DNA from: Maritimibacter alkaliphilus
Lineage (GTDB): Bacteria; Pseudomonadota; Alphaproteobacteria; Rhodobacterales; Rhodobacteraceae
Length of the DNA stretch: 64,000 bases
Direction: 5' to 3'
Assembly: GCF_019801605.1 (NCBI RefSeq)
Contig: NZ_JAHVIT010000002.1
Span: 1,488,001 to 1,552,000, forward strand
Below are positions 53,681-63,825 of this stretch, one piece after another. The notes under the pieces are model-generated. The model made no database searches. It saw nothing but the letters and a program-made list of their open reading frames with translations, and was not told where the DNA came from. A program made the translations under genes and the position numbers. The first letter of the stretch is position 1; each line of letters begins with the position of its first letter.

Positions 53681-53779
53681 CGGTGACAGGGCGCGGGTCC
53701 GCCCGTGCCGGGGTTTCACACTTGCATTGGCGCGGCACCGGCGGAAGGATGGACTCCCATTCCCTGACGGAGCAGTCCG

Positions 53780-54172
53780 ATGGACCTGAAAGAGGCCGCC
53801 GCCAAGGTGCGTGAAAACGCCTATGTTCCCTATTCCAAGTTCAAGGTCGGCGCGGCGCTGCGCGGGGCCTCGGGTACGATCTATGTCGGCTGCAATGTCG
53901 AGAACGTGGCCTACCCGGAGGGCACCTGCGCCGAGGCGGGTGCCATCGCCGCCATGGTCGCCGCCGGCGAGACCGAGTTCACCGAGGCGCTGGTCATCGC
54001 CGACAGCCCCACGCCGGTGCCGCCCTGCGGCGGCTGCCGCCAGAAGCTGGTGGAATTCGGCAAGGCCGAGGTGAAGCTGACCATGTGCACCACCGACGGC
54101 GCCGAAACGATCATGACACTGGCCGAGGTGCTGCCCGGCCGCTTCGACGCCTCGCACATGGAGCGGACCTGA
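53780..54172 (+). CDS. cdd: Cytidine deaminase
   Basis: Zinc enzyme that turns cytidine and deoxycytidine into uridine and deoxyuridine. The 130-residue length fits the homotetrameric type. The zinc site is C/H-A-E (CAEAGAIAAM near residue 53, with the catalytic glutamate) and PPCGGCRQKLVEF near 85, and the substrate-binding FKVGAALRG and NVENVAYPEG motifs precede it. It is first in a tight five-gene salvage operon, with deoA starting four bases after its stop. Confidence 0.97.
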   Translation: MDLKEAAAKVRENAYVPYSKFKVGAALRGASGTIYVGCNVENVAYPEGTCAEAGAIAAMVAAGETEFTEALVIADSPTPVPPCGGCRQKLVEFGKAEVKLTMCTTDGAETIMTLAEVLPGRFDASHMERT

Positions 54173-54176
54173 CGCC

Positions 54177-55481
54177 ATGGACGCCCGCAGCCTGATCTCC
54201 GCCGTCCGTGATGGCCGCGCGCCGGGGCCAGAGGCCCTCGCATGGTTTGCCCGTGGCCTTGCCGACGGGGCGGTCAGCGATGCGCAGGCCGGGGCCTTTG
54301 CCATGGCGGTGCTGCTCAGGGGGCTGGGGGAGGAGAGCCGCGTGGCCCTGACGCTGGCGATGCGCGACAGCGGACGGCGGCTCGACTGGGACCTGCCGGG
54401 GCCGGTGCTCGACAAGCATTCCACCGGCGGGGTGGGGGATTGCGTCAGCCTCGTGCTGGCCCCGGCGCTGGCGGCCTGCGGGGCCTATGTGCCGATGATC
54501 TCGGGCCGGGGGCTGGGCCATACCGGCGGCACGCTCGACAAGATGGAGGCGATCCCCGGCGTCGAGACCGCGCTCTCCGAGACGCGGTTCCGCGACGTGG
54601 TCGCCCGCGCCGGCTGCGCCATCGTCTCGGCCTCCGCCGACGTGGCCCCGGCGGACAAGCGGCTCTACGCGATCCGCGACGTGACCGGCACGGTCGAAAG
54701 CCTCGACCTGATCACCGCCTCGATCCTGTCGAAGAAACTCGCCGCCGGGCTGGAAGGGCTGGTGCTGGACGTGAAGCTCGGCTCCGGCGCCTTCATGAAG
54801 ACCGAAGCGGAGGCGCGGGCTCTGGCGGAGGCGCTGGTCTCCACCGCCAATGCCGCCGGGTGCCCGACCTGCGCCGTGCTCTCCGACATGAACCAGCCGC
54901 TGGCGCCCGCGCTCGGCAATGCGCTGGAGGTCCGCGAGGCGCTGCGCGTGCTGACCCGGCAGGTGGGCGGCCCGCTGGCCGAGCTGACCGTGACCCTCGG
55001 CGGGGCGCTTCTGGCGCAGGGCGGGCTGGCCACGGATACGGCTGCGGGCGAGGCACGGCTGCGCGAGGCGCTGGAGAGCGGGGTCGCCGCCGATCACTTC
55101 GGCCGCATGGTCGCCGCCATGGGCGGGCCGGTGCAGTTCATCGAGCAATATGACCGCTTCCTGCCCGAGGCGAACGTGATCCGCGAGGTGCCCGCGCCTG
55201 CCGCCGGCACCGTGAGCGCCATGGATGGCGAGGCGCTGGGGCTGGCGGTCGTGGCGCTTGGTGGCGGGCGTCAGGTGGAAAGCGACCGGATCGACCCGGC
55301 CGTCGGCATCGCCGATATCCTGCCGCTTGGCACGCGGGTCGCGAAGGGCGAGGCCATCGCCCGTATCCACGCCAGTCGCACCGATGCCGCCGATACCGCC
55401 GTGCGCGCCGTGCAGGCCGCCGTCACCCTCGGCCCGGGGCCCGTGACCCCGCCGCCGCTTGTCCTTGGGAGGATCGGCTGA
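54177..55481 (+). CDS. deoA: Thymidine phosphorylase
   Basis: Splits thymidine or deoxyuridine with phosphate to the base and 2-deoxyribose 1-phosphate. The 434-residue protein has the phosphate-binding [10 protein letters not shown] motif near 80, the [20 protein letters not shown] block (given in part) near 108, and the [10 protein letters not shown] segment near 190. It overlaps the deoB start by one base. The protein follows the [17 protein letters not shown] start common in alphaproteobacteria. Confidence 0.97.
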   Translation: MDARSLISAVRDGRAPGPEALAWFARGLADGAVSDAQAGAFAMAVLLRGLGEESRVALTLAMRDSGRRLDWDLPGPVLDKHSTGGVGDCVSLVLAPALAACGAYVPMISGRGLGHTGGTLDKMEAIPGVETALSETRFRDVVARAGCAIVSASADVAPADKRLYAIRDVTGTVESLDLITASILSKKLAAGLEGLVLDVKLGSGAFMKTEAEARALAEALVSTANAAGCPTCAVLSDMNQPLAPALGNALEVREALRVLTRQVGGPLAELTVTLGGALLAQGGLATDTAAGEARLREALESGVAADHFGRMVAAMGGPVQFIEQYDRFLPEANVIREVPAPAAGTVSAMDGEALGLAVVALGGGRQVESDRIDPAVGIADILPLGTRVAKGEAIARIHASRTDAADTAVRAVQAAVTLGPGPVTPPPLVLGRIG

Positions 55482-56692
55482 TGCCGCGTGCCTTTCTTGC
55501 CGTGATCGACAGCGTCGGCTGTGGCGGTGCCCCCGATGCCGACCGCTTCTTCAACGACGCCCTGCCGGATACCGGCGCCAACACGCTGGCCCATATCGCG
55601 CAGGCCTGCGCCGCGGGCCGGGCGGAGGACGGGCGCAGCGGCCCGCTGAAGGTGCCGCACATGGATGCCATGGGCCTCGGCGCCGCGATCCGCCTTGCCT
55701 CGGGCGCGCTGACGCCGGGGCTGGCGGCGGAGCCTGCGGGCCTCTGGGCCGTCGCGCAGGAGGAAAGCCGCGGCAAGGACACGCCCTCTGGCCACTGGGA
55801 GCTGGCGGGCGTGCCGGTGCCCTGGGACTGGGGCTATTTCACCGAAAAGGAAAACTCCTTCCCACCCGAGTTGATCGCGGAGGTCTGCCGCGCGGCGGGG
55901 ACCGAGGGTATCCTCGGCAATTGCCACGCCTCGGGGACCGAGATCATCAACCGGCTGGGGGCGGAGCACATGCAGAGCGGCTGGCCGATCTGCTACACCT
56001 CCGCCGACAGCGTGTTCCAGATCGCGGCGCATGAGGAGAGCTTCGGACTCGCGGCTTTGCTGGACCTTTGCAAAGCGGTGGCCCCCACTTTGCACAGGAT
56101 GAAGATCGGCCGGGTCATCGCGCGCCCCTTCGTGGGCAGCGTCGAGGCGGGCTTCACCCGGACCGGCAACCGGCATGACTACGCCGTGGCCCCGCCTGCG
56201 CCCACGCTCTGCGACTGGGTGCAGGGGGCGGGCGGCAAGGTGCACGCGGTGGGCAAGATCGGCGACATCTTCTCGATGCAGGGCATCGATGACGTGGCCA
56301 AGGGCACGGATGCCCAGCTGATGACCGCGCTGGAGGCGCTGATCGACACCGCGGAGGAGGGGAGCCTGACCTTTGCCAATTTCGTCGAATTTGACAGCCT
56401 CTATGGCCACCGCCGCGACGTCTCGGGCTATGCCCGCGCGTTGGAATGGTTCGACGCAGGCGTGGGCCGGATGCTGGACAGGCTGCGCCCGGGCGACCTG
56501 CTGGTGATCACCGCCGACCATGGCAACGATCCCACCTGGCCCGGTACCGACCACACCCGCGAGCGGGTGCCGGTGCTGGTGGCGGGGGCCGCGCCGGGCA
56601 GCCCCGGCATCGTGGCCTTCGCCGACGTGGCGGCCAGCATCGCGGCGCATCTTGGCGTCGCGGCACAGGGACCGGGGAGGCGTTTCCTGTGA
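55481..56692 (+). CDS. deoB: Phosphopentomutase
   Basis: Manganese enzyme of the alkaline phosphatase superfamily, interconverting (deoxy)ribose 1- and 5-phosphate, the step after DeoA. It is 403 residues. Metal ligands are visible in [11 protein letters not shown] near 10, the [10 protein letters not shown] threonine near 30, [14 protein letters not shown] near 310, and [20 protein letters not shown] near 345 (given in part). No deoC aldolase is in the operon. Confidence 0.97.
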   Translation: MPRAFLAVIDSVGCGGAPDADRFFNDALPDTGANTLAHIAQACAAGRAEDGRSGPLKVPHMDAMGLGAAIRLASGALTPGLAAEPAGLWAVAQEESRGKDTPSGHWELAGVPVPWDWGYFTEKENSFPPELIAEVCRAAGTEGILGNCHASGTEIINRLGAEHMQSGWPICYTSADSVFQIAAHEESFGLAALLDLCKAVAPTLHRMKIGRVIARPFVGSVEAGFTRTGNRHDYAVAPPAPTLCDWVQGAGGKVHAVGKIGDIFSMQGIDDVAKGTDAQLMTALEALIDTAEEGSLTFANFVEFDSLYGHRRDVSGYARALEWFDAGVGRMLDRLRPGDLLVITADHGNDPTWPGTDHTRERVPVLVAGAAPGSPGIVAFADVAASIAAHLGVAAQGPGRRFL

Positions 56693-56748
56693 GCGCGCGT
56701 CGGGGTATGAGCCGTGCGGAACGGGAGCGGGAGGAAGAAGGCCCAGCG

Positions 56749-57729
56749 ATGAAAGAACTGCCCAAGGTCGAACTGCACCTGCACCTCGAAGGCGCCGCCC
56801 CGCCGGAGCTGATCCGCCGCATGGGGCAGGAGAAATCCATCAACCTCACCGGCGTCTTCGCCGAGGATGGCACCTACAAGTACACCGACTTCGTGCATTT
56901 CCTCGAGGTCTACGAGGCCGCGACGCAGGTCCTCAAGACGCCCGAGGACTACGCCCGGCTGACCCGCGCGGTGCTGGAGGAGAGCGCCGAACAGGGCGTC
57001 GTCTACTGCGAGACCTTCCTGTCACCCGATTTCTGCGGTGGCAGCGACGTGGGCGCGTGGCGCGAATACCTGCACGCGATGCAGGAGGCCGCCGACCGGG
57101 CGGAGCGGGACCTCGGCATCACCCTGCGCGGGATCGTCACCTGCATCCGCCACTTCGGCCCCGAGAAGGCCAGGGCCTCGGCGCTCTGTGCGGCAGAGAC
57201 GGCGGGCGACTGGCTCGTGGGCTTCGGCATCGCGGGGGACGAGAACAAGGGCCGGCCGGGCGATTTCGCCTACAGCTTCGACATGGCGCGCGAGGCCGGG
57301 CTGCGGCTGACCGCCCACGCCGGCGAATGGGGCGGCCCGCAATCGGTGCGCGAGGCCCTGCGCGACCTGAAGGTCGAACGCATCGGCCACGGCGTGCGGG
57401 CCATCGAGGACCTCGCGCTGGTGGATGAGCTGGCAGAGAACGGCGTGGTGCTTGAGGTCTGCCCGGGTTCCAACGTCACGCTGGGGGTCTATCCGAAATG
57501 GTCCGCCCATCCCATCGAACGCTTGCGCGAACGGGGCGTGAAAGTCACCGTGTCCACCGATGACCCGCCCTTCTTCCACACCACGATGAGCCGCGAGTAC
57601 GAGGCGCTCAACCGCACCTTCGGCTGGGACGAGGAGATCTTTGACCAGATCGCCCGGACCTCCCTCGACGCGGCCTTCTGTGACGAGGCCACCAAGACAC
57701 GTATCGCCAAGCGACTGGAGACATCATGA
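56749..57729 (+). CDS. add: Adenosine deaminase
   Basis: Zinc enzyme converting adenosine to inosine, 326 residues from [16 protein letters not shown], whose HLHLEG holds the first zinc ligands. Further catalytic parts are [11 protein letters not shown] near 200 with the third histidine, [10 protein letters not shown] near 222 and [11 protein letters not shown] near 275. I start at 56749, where GAGGAAGAAGG lies upstream. In-frame GTG at 56689 (overlapping the deoB stop) and ATG at 56707 would add 20 or 14 charged residues. The stop overlaps the upp ATG. Confidence 0.95.
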   Translation: MKELPKVELHLHLEGAAPPELIRRMGQEKSINLTGVFAEDGTYKYTDFVHFLEVYEAATQVLKTPEDYARLTRAVLEESAEQGVVYCETFLSPDFCGGSDVGAWREYLHAMQEAADRAERDLGITLRGIVTCIRHFGPEKARASALCAAETAGDWLVGFGIAGDENKGRPGDFAYSFDMAREAGLRLTAHAGEWGGPQSVREALRDLKVERIGHGVRAIEDLALVDELAENGVVLEVCPGSNVTLGVYPKWSAHPIERLRERGVKVTVSTDDPPFFHTTMSREYEALNRTFGWDEEIFDQIARTSLDAAFCDEATKTRIAKRLETS

Positions 57730-58358
57730 CCGAGCATCTGACCATCGTGAAACACCCCCTCGTGCAGCACAAGCTGACGATCATGCGCCAGAAGGAGACC
57801 TCGACCGCCTCCTTCCGCCGCCTGCTGCGCGAGATCAGCCAGTTGCTTGCCTACGAAGTCACCAGCGAACTGCCGATGACCACCAAGACCATCGAAACGC
57901 CCATGTGCGAGATGGAGGCCCCCACGCTGGACGGCAAGAAACTGGCGCTGATCTCGATCCTGCGGGCAGGCAACGGCCTGATGGACGGCGTGCTGGAACT
58001 GATCCCGGCGGCACGGGTCGGCTTTGTCGGGCTCTACCGTGACGAGAAGACGCTGCAGCCGATCCAGTACTATTTCAAGGTGCCGGAATCGCTCGACAAC
58101 CGTCTCGTGATCGCGGTCGATCCGATGCTGGCCACGGGCAATTCCTCGGTCGCGGCCATCGATCTGCTGAAGGAAGCAGGGGCCACCAACATCCGCTTCC
58201 TCTGCCTGCTGGCCGCCCCCGAGGGCGTGGCCCGCATGAAGGAAGCCCACCCCGATGTGCCGATCGTCACGGCGGCACTGGACGAAAAGCTGAACGAACA
58301 CGGCTACATCGTTCCGGGGCTAGGGGATGCGGGCGATCGCATGTTCGGCACAAAATAA
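57726..58358 (+). CDS. upp: Uracil phosphoribosyltransferase
   Basis: Makes UMP from uracil and PRPP, closing the pyrimidine salvage route that cdd and deoA feed. At 210 residues it has normal length. Motifs: [11 protein letters not shown] near 80, the PRPP-binding [18 protein letters not shown] near 125 (canonical [10 protein letters not shown]), and [13 protein letters not shown] at the end with the uracil-binding glycine and aspartate. The position Gly to Asn in the ATGNS run is a small departure from the usual ATGGS. It is last in the operon and overlaps add by four bases. Confidence 0.96.
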   Translation: MTEHLTIVKHPLVQHKLTIMRQKETSTASFRRLLREISQLLAYEVTSELPMTTKTIETPMCEMEAPTLDGKKLALISILRAGNGLMDGVLELIPAARVGFVGLYRDEKTLQPIQYYFKVPESLDNRLVIAVDPMLATGNSSVAAIDLLKEAGATNIRFLCLLAAPEGVARMKEAHPDVPIVTAALDEKLNEHGYIVPGLGDAGDRMFGTK

Positions 58359-58372
58359 GGGGCTGATCCCTG

Positions 58373-58397
58373 TGCGGCCGCTTTACTCGCGGCCGCA
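58373..58397 (+). terminator. Hairpin after the salvage operon
   Basis: Nine-base arms TGCGGCCGC and GCGGCCGCA with a seven-base loop, 15 bases after the upp stop. No T-run follows. Each arm contains the eight-base palindrome GCGGCCGC. Confidence 0.55.
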
Positions 58398-58436
58398 ACT
58401 CGGGCAGAGTTCGGCTTAACCTGTGGGGGGTTAGAA

Positions 58437-60065
58437 ATGCTGAACAAAGTTATTACCTCCGCCATTCTGGCGGCCATTCTCGGAACTGGGGCGGCCCGCG
58501 CCCAGTCCATCACGACGAATATCGCCCCGGCGGAATATCCGCCGTCCAGCTTCAGCGGCAACCAGTACGTCGACAGCGAAGGCTGCGTCTTCATCCGTGC
58601 CGGCGTGGACGGTGCGGTGACCTGGGTGCCGCGCATGGCGCGCAGCCGCCAGCAGGTCTGCGGCTTCCAGCCCTCGCTGGGGGCGGCGAGCACTGAGACC
58701 GCCATGGCGCCTGCCATGTCCTCGGACCGGGCCGTGACCATCGAGGCCGCCGCGCCGGAGAACACCGCCCCGGCGGCCGCACCTGCACCGCAGGCTGCAC
58801 CGAACTCTGCACCGGCACCGCGTGTCGCGGCATCGGCACCCGCCCGGGCCCCGTCGCCGCTGCGGACCACCGCGCCCCTTGCCGCACCCGTGGTCAGCGC
58901 GCAGCCTGCCGCCCCGGTCCGCGTGACCTCCGCCGCGCCTCTGACCACGGTCCAGCGCCGGGGTCCGTCGCCCGCGCCGGCCCCCACGGTCTTCCCCGGT
59001 CCCAACGACACGCCTGCACCGCTGGCCACGCCGATCCGCACCACCTCTCTGGCGGTGCCGGTTCCGGCGCAGGGGTCCGTGGCGCGGGTTCCGGTGCAGG
59101 CCGCGCCCGCCCGCGGCGTGGCCCCGAAGGCCCCGCAGGTGCAATACTCCGGCCCCGCGCCGAACCCGCCGAGCCGCTACGTGGTGCGCGGGGCGACGGC
59201 CACGGGTCCGACCGGCGCAGTCCCCTCCGCCACCGTTCCCGCGCCGAGCTATCCCAGCCGTGGCGTGGCCCCGAAGGCGCCGCAGGTCACCTACACCGGG
59301 CGCGTGCCCACCCCGACTGCCGCGCCGCGCCACGTGATCACCTCGGCCAACACGCAGGGCACCGTGCTTTACAGCCGTCCCGGCGCGACGACCTATGGCG
59401 CGACCCCGGGCCGCGTCGTCACGCGGGGCGAGGTGGCGCCGACCGTCCGCGTCGTGCCGCGCCATGTCTACGAGGAGCGCGGGAACGCCGTGCAGGGCAT
59501 GACGACGCCCAAGGGCTACCGCGCCGCATGGGATGACGACCGGCTGAACACGCGCCGGGCCGAGATGACCTTCAACGGCATCGCCCAGACCGATCTGATC
59601 TGGACCCGCGACCTGCCGCGCCGCCTGATCCACCGCCCCACCGGGCAGGACGTGACGGCGCGCTATCCCGGGCTCAGCTATCCCTACACGAGCATGGAGC
59701 AGCAGACCCGCGCGGCCTATCTCTCCACCTCCGGCTCCGCGGTGAAGACGGCGCCGGTGACCGCCCAGCCCGTGACCGCCAAGACCGTGCGCCGCGCCGT
59801 GCAGGACCAGCCTGCGGCGGTGGCCGTGGCACCGGCGGCGCATCGCTACGTGCAGGTCGGCACCTTCGGCCAGCCCGCCAACGCCAGCCGCACCGCCGCG
59901 CGGTTGCAGTCGCTCGGCCTGCCGGTGCGCACCGCCGGCTATACCAAGGGCGGCAAGAGCTACCAGATCGTCCTCGCCGGGCCCTTCGCCTCGCAGGGGC
60001 AGCTCAGCTCCGCGCTGCAGAGCGCGCGCCGTGCGGGTTTCTCGGACGCCTTCACCCGGCGCTGA
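58437..60065 (+). CDS. Exported SPOR-domain protein with long Pro/Ala-rich region
   Basis: 542 residues with a Sec signal (cleavage after ARA near 22). Residues 23-90 hold a small folded region with two cysteines (DSEGCVFIRAG and QQVCGFQPS), matching a common alphaproteobacterial N-terminal module. Residues 95-300 are Pro/Ala rich, with a 14-residue repeat RGVAPKAPQV-Y-G at 226-239 and 275-288. The last 75 residues form a SPOR domain (YVQVGTFGQPANASRTAARL), which binds glycan strands lacking stem peptides and directs proteins to the division site. It is probably an envelope or septum protein. Confidence 0.85.
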   Translation: MLNKVITSAILAAILGTGAARAQSITTNIAPAEYPPSSFSGNQYVDSEGCVFIRAGVDGAVTWVPRMARSRQQVCGFQPSLGAASTETAMAPAMSSDRAVTIEAAAPENTAPAAAPAPQAAPNSAPAPRVAASAPARAPSPLRTTAPLAAPVVSAQPAAPVRVTSAAPLTTVQRRGPSPAPAPTVFPGPNDTPAPLATPIRTTSLAVPVPAQGSVARVPVQAAPARGVAPKAPQVQYSGPAPNPPSRYVVRGATATGPTGAVPSATVPAPSYPSRGVAPKAPQVTYTGRVPTPTAAPRHVITSANTQGTVLYSRPGATTYGATPGRVVTRGEVAPTVRVVPRHVYEERGNAVQGMTTPKGYRAAWDDDRLNTRRAEMTFNGIAQTDLIWTRDLPRRLIHRPTGQDVTARYPGLSYPYTSMEQQTRAAYLSTSGSAVKTAPVTAQPVTAKTVRRAVQDQPAAVAVAPAAHRYVQVGTFGQPANASRTAARLQSLGLPVRTAGYTKGGKSYQIVLAGPFASQGQLSSALQSARRAGFSDAFTRR

Positions 60066-60120
60066 GACCGGCAGGCGGCCGCCTGAAGGGGCGGTCGGAG
60101 ATCACCCGGACATCACAGTG

Positions 60121-60147
60121 ACGCCGCCCTTCGGGGCGGCGTTTTCT
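60121..60147 (+). terminator. Intrinsic terminator of the SPOR protein gene
   Basis: ACGCCGCC and GGGCGGCGT arms with a short TTC-type loop, followed by TTTTCTC, 55 bases after the stop. Confidence 0.85.
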
Positions 60148-60170
60148 CGTGTAGGGAGGGGGATGGCGCG

Positions 60171-61196
60171 TCAGGCGCCGCAGATCGCCTGCAGCCGCAG
60201 CCAGTCCGCATCGGGCAGCACCGGGTCGGGGGCACCGGCGGGGAAGGGATCGGCCTCGATCAGATGCAGCGTCTTCTCGCCCGTGACGTCGAGGGCATGG
60301 GCATAGGGCGTGGCCGCCACACCCCAGGCGGTGAAGCCCGCCAGCAGCACCTCGTCGCTCAGCGGACGGGGCGGGGTGGTCAGCAGGTGCTCGGCGTATT
60401 TCTCGAGCCGCGCCTCGCCCACCTTGCCGCGCAGCAGCAGGTTGAAGGAGGCCAGCGGCCCGGCATAGTCGAGCAGGTCGCGCAGCGGATCGGCGGACCG
60501 GGCGCGCAGATGCTCGGCGATGACATAGCCCGCGGCCACGTCCGGCTCCTCGTAATCCTCGATGACCGAGCGGTTCAGCAGGATGATGTTGCCCGGCAGG
60601 TGGGTGGCATCGGGGATGCCCTGCCGCAGCACCGCAAGCTGCGGGGCGCCGTCGCGGCCGGGCAGGCGGGCCGCCATCCTGGCCAGGGCCTGTGGGCCCT
60701 GTCCCTCGCCGCAGGGCGGGCCGGACACGCGCTGGATCGCCGCCAGCAGGTTGCGCCCGACCGAGTCCCGCTTGACCTGCGGCACGACCGACAGCGCATG
60801 TTCCTTCACGGCGCCGGGCAGCCAGAAGATCCCGAGAGAGACGATCGCCACCGCCGTGGCCCCGGCGATCACCGTGCGCAGCCGCCCGGGCTTGGGCCGC
60901 CGCCGCTCGATCGCCTGCCGGACGGTCTCGATCGCGCCGATCATCTCGGCCTCGCTCTCGGCCAGTTCGAGGGTCTCGTCCGGGTCGCCATCGGGGTGGT
61001 AGAGCGCGGGCAGCTTGCCGGGGTTGGCCCGCACCACGGCGGGCAGGGACCAGTGGGTCAGCGCCTGATCGCGCATGTCGGTGATCACCAGCGTCGCATC
61101 GCCGATGGACACGATCACGTCCCGGCGCTGCGCGTCGGGGCCGTCGCGCCACAGGCCGGAGGCTTCCAGCCGCTGGTATTGGTTAAGCGCCGTCAT
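60171..61196 (-). CDS. Membrane protein with degenerate M48-peptidase-like domain
   Basis: 341 residues. Residues 1-105 form a cytosolic domain with a beta-rich segment (DVIVSIGDATLVITDMRD). A membrane helix follows near 109-127 (TVIAGATAVAIVSLGIFWLP), then a soluble region. The stretch at about 198-236, LPGNIILLNRSVIEDYEEPD then VAAGYVIAEHLRARSADPL, has the plan of M48 peptidases (GGNIYI/LNRGLL..., followed by HExxH), but reads AEHLRARS where HExxH is expected, so the zinc site appears lost. Conserved in related bacteria by my recollection. It is a possible pseudo-enzyme. The family call is inference. Confidence 0.6.
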   Translation of the reverse strand: MTALNQYQRLEASGLWRDGPDAQRRDVIVSIGDATLVITDMRDQALTHWSLPAVVRANPGKLPALYHPDGDPDETLELAESEAEMIGAIETVRQAIERRRPKPGRLRTVIAGATAVAIVSLGIFWLPGAVKEHALSVVPQVKRDSVGRNLLAAIQRVSGPPCGEGQGPQALARMAARLPGRDGAPQLAVLRQGIPDATHLPGNIILLNRSVIEDYEEPDVAAGYVIAEHLRARSADPLRDLLDYAGPLASFNLLLRGKVGEARLEKYAEHLLTTPPRPLSDEVLLAGFTAWGVAATPYAHALDVTGEKTLHLIEADPFPAGAPDPVLPDADWLRLQAICGA

Positions 61197-61462
61197 CGGT
61201 GGGCCCGTATCCGCCTGGCTCTGCGGCCGTCAGCTGTGGCCTGCTCTTTGGTGTTTTGCAAGACAGTAACACGGTCCGCGCGGGGCGTACAATCAGGGAA
61301 GCGGGACTGACGGACAGGTGATGGCCGGAGGCAGATGCGGTCGGAAAAGCCTGTCGGAAAAGGCGGTCGGAAATGGGAGAGCGCGGCGCCTTTCCTGTCA
61401 GGAGGACATGGGGGAAAGACGCCGCGCCCGTCGCCGGCCCGGAGGAGGGAGATGTGAGCTGG

Positions 61463-61828
61463 TTACGCCTTGGTCAACGCTCGCAGCTCATCCGGACCGA
61501 ACACGCGGGACCGGGTCAGGAACCTCTGACCGCGGTTGTTGTCGAGGCTGAAGACCCCGCCGCGCCCGGGGGCCGCGTCGAGGATCAGCTGGGTGTGTTT
61601 CCACACCTCGAACTGAGGTCCGGAGATATAGACCGGCACATCGGCGATCCGACCCAGCAGCACATCGCTGGCGCCGGGCCGGAATTCGCCGGCCGGAAAG
61701 CACATCGGCGCCGATCCGTCACAGCAGCCGCCCGACTGGTGAAACAGGATCTCGCCATGCTCGGCCCGGATCTCCTCGATGAGACGCAGGGCCGCCTCGG
61801 TGGCGGTGACGCGCTCTGGCTCTGACAT
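61463..61828 (-). CDS. DUF779 domain protein, partner of acetaldehyde dehydrogenase
   Basis: 121 residues from MSEPERVTATEA. DUF779 features are clear: HGEILFHQSGGCCDGSAPMC with three cysteines (in part QSGGCCDGSAPMC), FRPGASDVLLG, and FEVWKHTQLILDAAPGRGG at the end of the domain. DUF779 proteins almost always neighbour acetaldehyde dehydrogenase genes such as aldA/exaC, as here, 283 bases downstream of it on the same strand. The biochemical role is unknown. The cysteine cluster suggests metal or redox binding. Confidence 0.88.
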   Translation of the reverse strand: MSEPERVTATEAALRLIEEIRAEHGEILFHQSGGCCDGSAPMCFPAGEFRPGASDVLLGRIADVPVYISGPQFEVWKHTQLILDAAPGRGGVFSLDNNRGQRFLTRSRVFGPDELRALTKA

Positions 61829-62075
61829 AGGGGCCTCCGGCTGGGTGACGTGAGTGGTGTCGTTGATGAAGGTTTCTATCGCGTTTCGGGAACTGACGCC
61901 CGCCCGGCGCACCGGAAGTGCAGGGCCGCGCGGGGCGGCGCAGGTCCGTGCCGCCCCGCCTGCCATGTCCCGGGGTCAGCACCCGGGAGGAGGACAGGAC
62001 CGGCAGGCGGGGGCTGCCCCCTGCGCCGGGAGGGACGCATGGGGCCGGCGGCACGGAACCGGTGTGGAAAGGGAC

Positions 62076-62093
62076 GGGGCCGGGGACGGCCCC
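62076..62093 (-). terminator. Hairpin after the aldehyde dehydrogenase gene
   Basis: Arms GGGGCCG and CGGCCCC with a four-base loop, 19 bases beyond the stop on the minus strand, followed by CCCTTTCC. Possibly a weak terminator before the DUF779 gene. Confidence 0.4.
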
Positions 62094-62111
62094 GCCATCA
62101 GGCGGCCGGGC

Positions 62112-63635
62112 TCAGAAGAAGCCCAGCTTGTTCGGGTTGTAAGAGACCAGCATGTTCTTGGTCTGCTGGTAGTGATCCAGCATCATCTTGTGGGTCTCCC
62201 GCCCGATCCCGGACTGCTTGTACCCGCCGAAGGCCGCGTGGGCCGGGTAGGCGTGGTAGTTGTTCACCCAGACACGTCCGGCCTGGATCGAGCGGCCGAA
62301 GCGGTAGCAGGTGTTCATGTCGCGCGACCAGACACCGGCGCCGAGGCCGTAGAGCGTGTCATTGGCGATGGCGAGCGCCTCGTCCTCGTCCTTGAAGGTC
62401 GTGACCGAGACGACGGGGCCGAAGATTTCCTCCTGGAAGACGCGCATCTTGTTGTGGCCGCGCAGGATCGTCGGCTGCACGTAGTAGCCGCCCGCAAGAT
62501 CGCCGCCGAGGTCCGCCGCCGCGCCGCCGGTCAGCACCTCCGCACCTTCCTGGCGCCCGATGTCGAAGTAGGAGAGGATCTTCTGCTGCTGCTCTTCCGA
62601 GGCCTGCGCGCCCATCATCGTCTCGGCCACCCGCGGGTCACCCATCTTGATGGCGTTGGTCCGCGCAATGGCCCGCTCCATGAAGCGGTCGTAGATCGAC
62701 TCGTGGATCAGCGCGCGGGACGGGCAGGTGCAGACCTCGCCCTGGTTCAGCGCGAAGAGCACGAAGCCCTCGATCGCCTTGTCGAAGAAGGCGTCATCCT
62801 CGTTGGCCACGTCCTTGTGGAAGATGTTGGGCGACTTGCCCCCCAGTTCCAGCGTCACCGGGATCAGGTTCTCGGTCGCGTATTGCATGATCAGGCGGCC
62901 GGTCGAGGTCTCGCCGGTGAAGGCGATCTTGGCGATGCGGGGGCTTTGCGCCAGCGGCTTGCCTGCCTCCAGCCCGAAGCCGTTCACGATGTTCAGCACG
63001 CCTGCGGGCAGTATGTCGGCGATCAGTTCGGCAAAGACCATGATCGTCGCCGGGGTCTGCTCCGCCGGTTTCAGCACGATGCAGTTGCCGGCGGCAAGGG
63101 CAGGGGCCATCTTCCATGCGGCCATCAGCAGCGGGAAGTTCCACGGGATGATCTGGCCGACCACGCCGAGCGGCTCATGGTAGTGGTAGGCCACGGTATC
63201 GGCGTCAATCTCCGACATGGTGCCTTCCTGTCCGCGCAGGACGCCGGCGAAGTAGCGGAAGTGGTCGACGGCCAGCGGCAGGTCGGCGGCCATCGTCTCG
63301 CGGATCGCCTTGCCGTTGTCCCAGGTCTCGCAGGTGGCGAGCAGTTCCAGGTTGGCCTCCAGCCGGTCCGCGATCTGCAGCAGGACGGCGGCGCGGGCGG
63401 CGGGGGCGGTGGCGCCCCAGGCGTCCTTGGCGGCATGGGCCGCGTCGAGGGCGAGGTTGATGTCATCCGCGTCGGAGCGGGCGATCTCGCAAATCTTGGC
63501 GCCGGTGATCGGCGTGGTGTTGTCGAAGTAGCGCCCGGCTTTCGGGGCAACGAACGTGCCGCCGATGAAGTTGTCATAGCGCTGCTTGAAGGGCGAGGCG
63601 AACTGCGTGCCTGCGGTCTGCGTCATCTCGTTCAT
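62112..63635 (-). CDS. Acetaldehyde dehydrogenase (AldA/ExaC family)
   Basis: NAD-dependent aldehyde dehydrogenase of 507 residues, oxidising acetaldehyde and similar short aldehydes to acids. From [12 protein letters not shown] the family landmarks follow: [13 protein letters not shown] near 165 (base for cofactor binding), [11 protein letters not shown] near 240, [11 protein letters not shown] near 265 with the catalytic glutamate, and [14 protein letters not shown] near 297 with the nucleophilic cysteine in the form typical of the acetaldehyde group. Upstream are an inverted repeat and a divergently or adjacently placed Fis-type regulator gene. The ribosome binding site is GGGAGGAAG. Confidence 0.95.
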   Translation of the reverse strand: MNEMTQTAGTQFASPFKQRYDNFIGGTFVAPKAGRYFDNTTPITGAKICEIARSDADDINLALDAAHAAKDAWGATAPAARAAVLLQIADRLEANLELLATCETWDNGKAIRETMAADLPLAVDHFRYFAGVLRGQEGTMSEIDADTVAYHYHEPLGVVGQIIPWNFPLLMAAWKMAPALAAGNCIVLKPAEQTPATIMVFAELIADILPAGVLNIVNGFGLEAGKPLAQSPRIAKIAFTGETSTGRLIMQYATENLIPVTLELGGKSPNIFHKDVANEDDAFFDKAIEGFVLFALNQGEVCTCPSRALIHESIYDRFMERAIARTNAIKMGDPRVAETMMGAQASEEQQQKILSYFDIGRQEGAEVLTGGAAADLGGDLAGGYYVQPTILRGHNKMRVFQEEIFGPVVSVTTFKDEDEALAIANDTLYGLGAGVWSRDMNTCYRFGRSIQAGRVWVNNYHAYPAHAAFGGYKQSGIGRETHKMMLDHYQQTKNMLVSYNPNKLGFF

Positions 63636-63745
63636 GGTCTTCCTCCCAAATGACGAGGTCCGGACGCGGTGTCCGGAACACAAGGAGAGGATGACGTGGA
63701 GGGGCTGAGAGATCACTACACCCGAAAGGGGAGTATCCGGCCCCC

Positions 63746-63763
63746 TGTCTCAGCGGTGAGACA
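63746..63763. promoter_or_regulatory. Inverted repeat TGTCTCA-N4-TGAGACA, likely activator site upstream of the aldehyde dehydrogenase gene
   Basis: Perfect seven-base arms with a four-base centre (GCGG), 111 bases upstream of the dehydrogenase ATG and 62 bases from the end of the regulator gene. The position fits an upstream activating sequence for an AcoR-type sigma-54 activator. No clear -24/-12 sigma-54 promoter was found between it and the gene. Confidence 0.6.
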
Positions 63764-63825
63764 CTTTTGGGTCGCTTCGACGCGGATCAGGCGGATCAGG
63801 CGGGGCGGGCGGCGGTTCGGGCCGC

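Noticed and set aside
63636..63745. Sigma-54 promoter upstream of the aldehyde dehydrogenase gene
   Set aside because: No TGGC-N-TGC pair with the -24/-12 spacing was found on the minus strand.
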